This document shows, one piece after another, positions 5,764 to 10,749 of a DNA stretch of 10,749 bases (position 1 is its first letter; each line of letters begins with the position of its first letter). The notes beneath the pieces were generated by a model that saw only the letters and a list, made by a program, of their open reading frames with translations, searched no databases and had not been told where the DNA came from. The translations under genes and the position numbers were made by a program. Location of the stretch: positions 7,145-17,893 of the forward strand of contig VBJE01000038.1 in NCBI GenBank assembly GCA_005879675.1. The letters run 5' to 3'. The stretch is from Chloroflexota bacterium (GTDB lineage Bacteria > Chloroflexota > Dormibacteria > Dormibacterales > Dormibacteraceae).

Positions 5764-6288
5764 ATGGAACTCAACGAGGAGATGTCCACGGCGGACGTCG
5801 TCCTGCTTCTCAGCTCGGTCCCGGAGCGGACCAGCGACCTCGTGCACTGGATGGACGAGGCGCAGCTGCGCTACCGCCACGGCCCCGCGTTTCCCACCCT
5901 CGGCAGCCTGATCGCGCACCTGGTCGACTCCGCGCCGCGCGTCGACGGCCTCCTCCGCCACGCCCACCTCGACGGCCAGACCACCGCCGACGTCCGGGCC
6001 GCCATCGACCCCGGTCACGACCAGGAGCTGGGCCGGCCCCTGCAGGAGGCGCTCGAGGACTTCGCCCGCGTGCGGCGGCGAACCGTTGACCTCCTCCACG
6101 GATGGGGCAGGTCGGAGTGGGACCGCCCGATCTCCGACCCGCGCGGCGGCGAGACCACGCTGCTCGATGCCTGCCGGATGGTGGCTCGGCACGAGATGGC
6201 GCACGTCGCGCAGATCCGCAACCTCAGCGCCCTTCTTCCCGAGCCACAGGACCTCGGCCCGGCGCGGCCGCGGGTAAACGGCACGTAA
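5764..6288 (+). CDS. DinB-like (YfiT/DinB superfamily) putative metal-dependent protein
   Basis: The 174-residue length and all-helical pattern fit the DinB-like four-helix bundle, which includes thiol transferases and other metal-dependent enzymes. The expected metal ligands are visible: H52 in LIAHLVD, and H143 and H147 in RHEMAHVAQIRNL, which is the family's HxxxHxxQI signature. LGSL just before H52 and an Arg/Trp-containing middle are also typical. ATG 5764 follows GGAG at a good distance. The EVE-domain gene starts 5 bases after the stop, so the two are probably translated from one message. The substrate cannot be told from sequence, and despite the family name there is no evidence for a role in DNA repair. 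Confidence 0.85.
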   Translation: MELNEEMSTADVVLLLSSVPERTSDLVHWMDEAQLRYRHGPAFPTLGSLIAHLVDSAPRVDGLLRHAHLDGQTTADVRAAIDPGHDQELGRPLQEALEDFARVRRRTVDLLHGWGRSEWDRPISDPRGGETTLLDACRMVARHEMAHVAQIRNLSALLPEPQDLGPARPRVNGT

Positions 6289-6293
6289 CGAGA

Positions 6294-6851
6294 GTGGCCC
6301 AGGAGCAACCACAGGCACAGCCCGACCAGGAGCGTCCGGCCAGGTCGGGCCGCGCGCGCCGCAAGCGCAAGTCAGGCGGCGGCAGGGCCGCCCAGTACTG
6401 GATGGTCGTCAGCTCGCCCGAGAACTTTCGCAAGACGCGCGAGCACGGGTTCGCGATCCAGGGCCTGAAGAGCAGACACCGCCGCCGGGTCGAGACGATG
6501 CGCGTCGGCGACCGTCTTCTCTACTACGTCACCGGCCGCATGGGTTTCGCGGCCACCGTCACCGTCGCCTCGCCGATGTACGAGGACCACACACCCATCT
6601 GGCGCTCCTCGCGCCGGGACGAGGACTACCCGTGGCGAGTCCACATCCGCGCCGACGTCGTCCTCGACGAGGCGGACTGGGTTCCGGCCAAAGAGCTCGC
6701 GTACCGCCTCGACTACGTCCGCAAATGGCCGCCCGAGCACTGGACGCTTGCTTTCCAGGGCCACATCCACGCCCTGCCGCGGGCCGACTTCACGGTCATC
6801 GAGGACGAGATCTCGCGCAGCTCGCGCCGCCGCAAAAGCCTCGCCGGCTGA
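6294..6851 (+). CDS. EVE-domain (PUA-like) protein with a basic N-terminal tail
   Basis: From GTG 6294 the protein has 185 residues. The first 36 are Gln, Pro, Arg and Lys rich (RSGRARRKRKSGGGR) and probably disordered. The EVE domain runs from YWMVVSSPENF at 36 to about 175: MRVGDRLLYYVTGRMGFAATVTV is the central barrel strand region, and PWRVHIRADVVL and a terminal FTVIEDEI complete the fold. EVE domains belong to the PUA-like group and in known cases bind modified bases in nucleic acid, which the basic tail would suit. GTG 6294 lies 5 bases after the DinB-like stop with only a weak purine stretch before it; ATG 6402 would keep just the domain. The Arg/Lys-rich extreme C-terminus (SSRRRKSLAG) adds a second basic patch. 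Confidence 0.8.
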   Translation: MAQEQPQAQPDQERPARSGRARRKRKSGGGRAAQYWMVVSSPENFRKTREHGFAIQGLKSRHRRRVETMRVGDRLLYYVTGRMGFAATVTVASPMYEDHTPIWRSSRRDEDYPWRVHIRADVVLDEADWVPAKELAYRLDYVRKWPPEHWTLAFQGHIHALPRADFTVIEDEISRSSRRRKSLAG

Positions 6852-6916
6852 CCGCATTGCTGAACACGGCGCGCCGTCACAAACCGGCGTTCGGCGGTGC
6901 TCGATGAGTAGTGGGC

Positions 6917-7450
6917 ATGAATCTCGGTGCGCGCCGCATGACAGTCGCCCGCGCTGAGGACGACGCGTTCGAGGCCCTTTTCACAGCCGAATACGCCCGC
7001 GTCGTGGGCATCGCCAACCGCGTCCTCGCCGACGTGCACGAGGCCGAGGACGTCGCCCAGGAGGTCTTCATGGACTTCCACCGGCTCCATTCCGCGACGG
7101 CGGACTTCGCGCCGGCGTGGCTGCACCGGGCGGCGGCGCACTCCTCCCTGAACAGGCTGCGCGGCGCGAGACGGCGACAGAAGCGCGAATTCGCGCAGGC
7201 GCTCGAGGAGGACGACCGGACGCTCGACCCGCAAAAGCAGGCGGAGCTCGAAGAGGACAGGCGCAGCTTGCGCCACGCCCTCGGGCGGATGGCACCCAAA
7301 CCGGCGGCCGTGCTCGTGCTTCGCGCGAGCGGGCTCAGCTACGCCGAGGTCGCGCAGGCGCTCGGCGTCGGCATCGGTCAGATAGGAACTTTGTTGAGGC
7401 GCGCGGAAGCAACGCTGCGCAAGGAGGTAACCCGTGGCACATCTGAGTGA
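6917..7450 (+). CDS. ECF-type RNA polymerase sigma factor (second module)
   Basis: The protein has about 177 residues from ATG 6917. Region 2 is seen in DAFEALFTAEYARVVGIANR, the HEAEDVAQEVFMDFHRL core-binding helix and APAWLHRAAAHSSLNRLRGARRR. Region 4 is seen in LRHALGRMAPKPAAVLVLRA, SGLSYAEVAQALGV and LLRRAEATLRKE. A charged linker (about 95-120, rich in Glu, Asp, Arg) joins them. GTG 6911 and ATG 6938 are alternative starts; none has a visible ribosome binding site. Its last 17 bases overlap the start of the zinc anti-sigma gene, and the strong ribosome binding site of that gene lies inside this one, a sign of translational coupling. The gap upstream (6852-6916) holds a 10-bp palindrome CGGCGCGCCG at 6867-6876 and no convincing promoter. 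Confidence 0.9.
   Translation: MNLGARRMTVARAEDDAFEALFTAEYARVVGIANRVLADVHEAEDVAQEVFMDFHRLHSATADFAPAWLHRAAAHSSLNRLRGARRRQKREFAQALEEDDRTLDPQKQAELEEDRRSLRHALGRMAPKPAAVLVLRASGLSYAEVAQALGVGIGQIGTLLRRAEATLRKEVTRGTSE
7421..7429 (+). promoter_or_regulatory. Strong ribosome binding site AAGGAGGTA for the zinc anti-sigma gene
   Basis: AAGGAGGTA is a near-perfect complement of the 16S rRNA 3' end and lies four bases before GTG 7434. It is inside the end of the sigma gene and fixes the start of the anti-sigma gene. It is by far the best ribosome binding site in the window, which fits a need for anti-sigma to be made at no less than the level of sigma. Confidence 0.9.
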
Positions 7451-8531
7451 AGGCACGCTGCGCCGGATGTTTGACGACCCGGATGCAAAGGTGGGCGCCG
7501 ACGCGTCGCACCTCGAGACATGCGGCGAATGCCAGGCGCGATTCAAGGCCGTAGGCGACGACGCGCGCGCTATCGCGACGCTGCTCGCTGTGCCGGAGCC
7601 GCGCGTCGACGTGGACGCGGCTTTCGCCCGCATCACCCGCGAGCCGAAGGCTCAGCCCGCGCTGGGCCTGCGCTTCCCGATCATCCGGCCCGCGGCTCGG
7701 CCGGCCCTGGTCCTGGTGGCCGCGGTCGCCGCCCTCGCCGTGGTCATCGTCGCGTTCACCTTCGGCGGGTTCTTCTTCAAGCCGACGACGGTCAAGCCGG
7801 TGCCGGTCACGGTGGCCGACATCCAGGCCCTTTCACAGCTCGCCGACTACGGGACCTTCTCGTGGACCAAGCAGCCCGACCTCCACATCGTCACGAGCGC
7901 AACCGACGCGTCCGCGGCGGCCGCCGGCCTGCAGCCGCCGAGCGTTTCCAGCCTTCCCAAAGGCGTCTCGACCAACCTCACCTACGTGGCGATGCCGCAG
8001 GCGGTCGCGGTCTTCACCTTCAGCGCCGACAAAGCCGCCGCCTCCGCGGCGAGCCACGGCAAGACGCTGCCGAAGATGCCCGCGGGCATGGACGGAGCGA
8101 CGCTGACGATCACCGCGGGCCCGGCCGTCGGGATGATCTACGGCAACCTGAGCCAGCCGACCGGTTCGAGTGCCAATGACATCAACCTTCCGCAGCTGGT
8201 GGTCGCCAAGTCCGCCGCGCCGACCGCAACCTCAACCCAGGTGACCGTCAAGCAGCTCGAGGACTACATGCTGGCGCAGCCCGGGATCTCGCAGGAGCTG
8301 AAGAACGCGATCAACGCCATCGGCGACCCGAGCACCACGCTGCTGATCCCGGTGCCAATCGAGTACGCGAGCTCGACGCAGGTCACGGTGCAGGGCGTCG
8401 AGGGTGTCGCACTGGGCGACAACACCGGCGTTGGCTCGGGCGTGGTCTGGGTGAAGGACGGCTACGTGTACGTCGTCGTCGGGAGCATCAAGCAATCGGA
8501 CGCCATCGACATCGCGAATAACCTCAAGTAG
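7434..8531 (+). CDS. Zinc-type (ZAS) membrane anti-sigma factor
   Basis: This 365-residue protein should hold the adjacent sigma factor inactive at the membrane. The cytoplasmic N-terminus carries the HxxxCxxC zinc anti-sigma motif at H26, C30 and C33 (HLETCGEC). One membrane helix spans about 90-115. The outer part of about 250 residues is Ala/Thr/Ser/Val rich; it includes a DUF4367-like flavour (VYVVVGSIKQSDAIDIANNL at the end resembles the end of outer domains that sense lipoproteins or the envelope) but no firm family match. The start is set by AAGGAGGTA four bases upstream of GTG 7434, overlapping the sigma gene by 17 bases. An ABC exporter operon begins 24 bases after its stop and may be regulated by this pair. 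Confidence 0.88.
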   Translation: MAHLSEGTLRRMFDDPDAKVGADASHLETCGECQARFKAVGDDARAIATLLAVPEPRVDVDAAFARITREPKAQPALGLRFPIIRPAARPALVLVAAVAALAVVIVAFTFGGFFFKPTTVKPVPVTVADIQALSQLADYGTFSWTKQPDLHIVTSATDASAAAAGLQPPSVSSLPKGVSTNLTYVAMPQAVAVFTFSADKAAASAASHGKTLPKMPAGMDGATLTITAGPAVGMIYGNLSQPTGSSANDINLPQLVVAKSAAPTATSTQVTVKQLEDYMLAQPGISQELKNAINAIGDPSTTLLIPVPIEYASSTQVTVQGVEGVALGDNTGVGSGVVWVKDGYVYVVVGSIKQSDAIDIANNLK

Positions 8532-8550
8532 CAGGCTGGCGTTTAGCCTG
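8532..8550 (+). promoter_or_regulatory. Hairpin CAGGCT/AGCCTG over the putative promoter of the ABC exporter
   Basis: CAGGCT (8532-8537) and AGCCTG (8545-8550) form a perfect 6-bp stem with a 7-base loop, directly after the anti-sigma stop. The right arm covers the candidate -10 box TAGCCT. There is no T-run after it, so it is a poor terminator. It could be a regulator binding site, or a 3'-end stabiliser for the upstream message. Confidence 0.45.
8544..8549 (+). promoter_or_regulatory. -10-like TAGCCT, leaderless promoter candidate for the ABC exporter
   Basis: TAGCCT fits the TANNNT pattern and ends six bases before GTG 8556, the same spacing seen for the AAA+ ATPase gene (3543-3548 and GTG 3555). 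There is no ribosome binding site before GTG 8556. No -35 box is evident. Confidence 0.4.
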
Positions 8551-8555
8551 AGCGA

Positions 8556-9515
8556 GTGGCTGAGCTAGCCGAAACAACCACGGCGGTCGCGTCCCCCCAC
8601 GCGGCCGCCGGCACGCCCGCGGTGAAGACGGTCGAGCTCACCAAGACGTTTGGCCGCACGGTCGGGCTGGCCGGGCTGACCATGACGGTCCCGAGCGGCG
8701 AGGTGTTCGGCTTTCTCGGCCCCAACGGGGCCGGCAAGACGACCGCGGTGAAGCTGCTGCTCGGCTTGCTCAAGCCGACATCGGGACAGGGGTGGCTGTT
8801 GGGCAGGCGCCTTGGCGACCTGGGCGCGAGGCGCCGGATCGGCTACCTGCCGGAGCTGTTCCGCTACCAGGCCTGGCTCACCGCGGCCGAGGTCCTCGCC
8901 CTCCACTGCCAGCTCGCGCCGCTGCCGCGCTCGAGCTGGAAGGATGAGATCCGCACGGTCCTGGAGACCGTTGGCCTGAGCCAACGCGCCGGCGACCGCG
9001 TGGGCACCTTCTCCAAGGGCATGCAGCAGCGTCTCGGCCTCGGCGCCGCGCTGCTGGGCGAGCCCGACCTCGTCTTCCTCGACGAGCCGACGTCGGCGCT
9101 CGACCCGGTCGGCCGGCACGACGTGCGCGAGATCATCCGCGGCCTTGCCGCCCGCGGCACGGCCGTGTTCCTCAACTCCCACCTCCTGAGCGAGGTGGAG
9201 CAGGTGTGCGATCGCGTCGCCGTCGTCGACCACGGCCGCGTCATCGCGCAGGGCACCATGGACGAGCTCCTCGGCGGCACGGCGGTGCGCGTTCGCGCCA
9301 CGGGCCTGGCGCAGGCGGACAAGAACAAGCTCGCGAGCTTCGGCCGGATCGACGACGAGGGCGACCAGCTGACGTTCACCAGCCTCGACGCGGAGCGAGT
9401 CCCCGAGCTGGTGGCCATGATCGTGTCCCTGGGCGGCCGGGTGTACGAGGTCGCTCCCCGCCACCAGACGCTCGAAGACCGCTTCCTCCAGCTGCTCGAG
9501 GACGAGGAGAGATAG
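8556..9515 (+). CDS. ABC-2 type exporter, ATP-binding protein
   Basis: The 319-residue ATPase drives the adjacent permease. All motifs are present: Walker A GPNGAGKT at 55-62, Q-loop region GYLPE at 96-100 (Glu at the Gln position, common in this exporter group), signature FSKGMQQR at 152-159 in place of LSGGQ, Walker B LVFLDEP at 172-178, D-loop SALD and switch histidine H209 in NSHLLSE. A C-terminal extension (about 230-319), with RVRATG and EDRFLQLLEDEE, is typical of ABC-2 drug, polysaccharide or antibiotic exporters. The first 22 residues (ETTTAVASPHAAAGTPAV) are an extra, likely unstructured tail. GTG 8556 is chosen because TAGCCT sits six bases before it; a later start could begin nearer VKTVELTKTFG. 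The permease ATG is 2 bases after the stop. Confidence 0.94.
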   Translation: MAELAETTTAVASPHAAAGTPAVKTVELTKTFGRTVGLAGLTMTVPSGEVFGFLGPNGAGKTTAVKLLLGLLKPTSGQGWLLGRRLGDLGARRRIGYLPELFRYQAWLTAAEVLALHCQLAPLPRSSWKDEIRTVLETVGLSQRAGDRVGTFSKGMQQRLGLGAALLGEPDLVFLDEPTSALDPVGRHDVREIIRGLAARGTAVFLNSHLLSEVEQVCDRVAVVDHGRVIAQGTMDELLGGTAVRVRATGLAQADKNKLASFGRIDDEGDQLTFTSLDAERVPELVAMIVSLGGRVYEVAPRHQTLEDRFLQLLEDEER

Positions 9516-9517
9516 CG

Positions 9518-10381
9518 ATGCCTCCATTCCTCGTCATCGCCCGGCTCACCATCCAGGAGGCGTCGCGGCGCCGCCTGCTGCTCGCGCTGCTGATCCTCAC
9601 CCTGGTCGTCGTTGGCTTTTCGGCGTGGGGTTTCAACAAGATAACGACGCTGACGCGGAGCAACGGCGAGCCGCTTCCGCCCGACCAGATCGCCCTCTTG
9701 ACGTCGCAGTTGCTGATCGTGATCACGTTCATGTTCAGCGGCGTGCTCGCGCTGAGCGCCGCGGTCGTCGCGGGTCCGTTGATCTCGTCCGAGGTCGAGA
9801 GCGGGCTGCTGCTCTCGATCCTGGCGCGGCCCGTCCGCCGCAGCGAGATCGTGATTGGCAAATGGCTCGGGCTCGCGGCGCTCGTGGCGCTCTATGCCGC
9901 ATTCGCCGGCACGCTCGAGCTCGGCGCGGTGGACTGGGCCACGGGCTATCTGCCGCCGCACCCCGTCGAGCTGCTGGCGTTCGTCGCCGCGGAAGGCCTG
10001 GTCCTGCTCTCGGTCGGGTTGGTGCTGTCGACGCGGCTCTCGGGGATCACCGCGGGAGTGATCGCCCTTGTCTCATGGCTGATCGCGTGGATCGCGGGCG
10101 TCGTCGGCGACATCGGCGCCGGGCTGGAGAACCAGGCGCTGGCGAACGTCGGCGTGGTCAGCCACCTCGTCCTGCCTTCTGACGGACTGTGGCGAGGCGC
10201 GATTTACGCCATGGAACCGGACACCTTGATCGCCGCTATGCGGGCCCTTGGCACCGCGGGCCGCGCCAACCCCTTCGCGGCGACCGACCCGCCACCTGTC
10301 GAGTTCCTGGGCTGGGTGGTGGTCTGGTTCGCGCTCGTGCTGGCGCTCAGCGTCTGGAGCTTCCGCTCGCGAGAGATCTGA
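9518..10381 (+). CDS. ABC-2 type exporter permease
   Basis: This 287-residue integral membrane protein pairs with the ATPase before it. Six hydrophobic segments are seen, beginning at about 20-39, 65-85 and 113-133 and ending near residue 280. Between the second and third helices, SSEVESGLLLSILARPVRRS followed by EIVIGKWLG is the characteristic ABC-2 cytoplasmic loop. ATG 9518 has GAGGAG at a proper distance upstream, inside the end of the ATPase gene, so the two are translationally linked. The last helix ends in SFRSREI at the cytoplasmic face. The cargo is unknown; no biosynthetic gene is near. A stretch around 235-260 (AMRALGTAGRANPFAATDPPP) is an outer loop. Confidence 0.9.
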   Translation: MPPFLVIARLTIQEASRRRLLLALLILTLVVVGFSAWGFNKITTLTRSNGEPLPPDQIALLTSQLLIVITFMFSGVLALSAAVVAGPLISSEVESGLLLSILARPVRRSEIVIGKWLGLAALVALYAAFAGTLELGAVDWATGYLPPHPVELLAFVAAEGLVLLSVGLVLSTRLSGITAGVIALVSWLIAWIAGVVGDIGAGLENQALANVGVVSHLVLPSDGLWRGAIYAMEPDTLIAAMRALGTAGRANPFAATDPPPVEFLGWVVVWFALVLALSVWSFRSREI

Positions 10382-10407
10382 CCCAGCCATTCGGGCACAG
10401 ATGGTCG

Positions 10408-10425
10408 TATCCCGAGCCCGGGATA
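10408..10425. terminator. Possible two-way terminator hairpin between convergent genes
   Basis: TATCCCG (10408-10414) and CGGGATA (10419-10425) form a perfect 7-bp stem with the loop AGCC, in the 78-base gap between the permease stop and the glutamate dehydrogenase stop. GCCATTCG occurs on both sides as a direct repeat (10386-10393 and 10428-10435). No T-run follows on either strand, so it would be a weak or Rho-assisted terminator. Confidence 0.5.
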
Positions 10426-10450
10426 GCGCCATTCGAGCCCATTTGCTGAG

Positions 10451-10466
10451 GGGGAAGGGTTAGGGG
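10451..10466. repeat. Half copy of the palindromic repeat at the glutamate dehydrogenase stop
   Basis: GGGGAAGGGTTAGGGG matches GGGGAGAGGGACAGGGG at 869-885 with one gap and two changes, but the left arm (CTCTCCCC) is missing. On the minus strand it spans the last codon and TAA stop (10460-10462) of the glutamate dehydrogenase gene. It may be a decayed element or a chance G-rich match. Confidence 0.35.
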
Positions 10467-10749
10467 TACAGGCCTCGCTCGCGGGTCGCGCCGGCGACGC
10501 GCGACACCGCCTGCACGTACGCCGCCATCCGCATGTCGAGCTTTTTCTCCTCGTGCGTCTTCAGCACCTCGGCGAACGCGCGGGAGAGGATCGCCTTGAG
10601 CTTCTGGTTCACCTCGTGCTCCGACCAGAAGAACGACTGCAGGTCCTGGACCCACTCGAAGTACGACACCGTCACGCCGCCCGCGTTGGCCAGGATGTCA
10701 GGCACGAGGAAGATCCCGCGCTCGCGAAAGATCGCGTCCGCCTCCGGCG
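10460..10749 (-). CDS. gdhA: Glutamate dehydrogenase (Glu/Leu/Phe/Val dehydrogenase), C-terminal part
   Basis: The gene enters from the right edge and 96 codons are visible. They include EADAIFRERGIFLVPDILAN, AGGVTVSYFEWVQDLQSFFW, and the C-terminal helices KLKAILSRAFAEVLKT and LDMRMAAYVQAVSRVA, ending RERGLYP. The P-D-x-x-A-N-A-G-G-V-x-x-S-Y-F-E-W-x-Q block is a hallmark of the NAD(P)-binding domain and following helix of hexameric glutamate dehydrogenases, which interconvert glutamate and 2-oxoglutarate plus ammonia in the cytoplasm. The symbol gdhA follows common usage; which cofactor is used cannot be told here. The gene converges with the ABC permease gene, separated by 78 bases holding a hairpin. 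Confidence 0.95.
   Translation of the reverse strand, partial: PEADAIFRERGIFLVPDILANAGGVTVSYFEWVQDLQSFFWSEHEVNQKLKAILSRAFAEVLKTHEEKKLDMRMAAYVQAVSRVAGATRERGLYP

Noticed and set aside
6861..6892. ECF-type promoter (GAAC ... CGT) before the second sigma gene
   Set aside because: GAAC and later CGT-like bases exist, but the spacing does not fit a -35/-10 pair and such short matches are frequent in this GC-rich sequence.
8565..9527. 320-codon open frame opposite the ABC ATPase gene
   Set aside because: The plus strand encodes every ABC ATPase motif; the antisense frame is rich in Arg, Glu and Ala without any recognisable domain.
9206..10381. 391-codon version of the permease starting inside the ATPase gene
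   Set aside because: The first 100 or so codons are an out-of-frame reading of the ATPase gene. ATG 9518 has a good ribosome binding site and begins a normal permease.

Overview
The window is high-GC bacterial chromosome (every gene shows strong G/C at third codon positions) with frequent GTG and TTG starts and several starts that look leaderless. The gene set and the short GC-rich palindromic repeats fit a soil-type lineage of the Chloroflexota / Candidatus Dormibacterota kind. That placement is an inference from style and content; no marker gene is present to fix it. I see no phage, plasmid, CRISPR, transposase, tRNA or rRNA.

Left block, minus strand (3467 down to 1): a glycerophosphodiester phosphodiesterase; an ECF-type sigma factor; its membrane-anchored putative anti-sigma partner; a broken DUF488 gene; and the start of a two-helix membrane protein that runs off the left edge. 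The DUF488 gene has lost about 20 conserved codons with a frameshift, carries a short palindromic repeat in its C-terminal part, and its upstream frame stays open into the membrane protein gene.

Middle: a divergent promoter region (3468-3554) leads rightwards to a ChlI/MoxR-type AAA+ ATPase (3555-4952). This converges on two small minus-strand membrane proteins, one a zinc ribbon plus one helix, the other with a tryptophan-rich N-terminus, one helix and an outer domain. A palindromic repeat bounded by CTTAAG (5699-5751) lies in the next divergent gap.

Right block, plus strand (5764-10381): a DinB-fold protein and an EVE-domain protein, five bases apart; a second ECF sigma factor overlapping a zinc-type (HxxxCxxC) anti-sigma factor; then an ABC-2 exporter ATPase and its permease. 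A hairpin-containing gap separates these from the convergent 3' end of a glutamate dehydrogenase gene at the right edge.

The window therefore holds two separate sigma/anti-sigma modules with different anti-sigma designs, one just upstream of an ABC exporter that may be a target. I found no clear new defence or mobile system. The most unusual things are the decay of the DUF488 gene by deletion and repeat insertion, the palindromic repeats placed at gene ends and starts, and the repeated leaderless-promoter layout.
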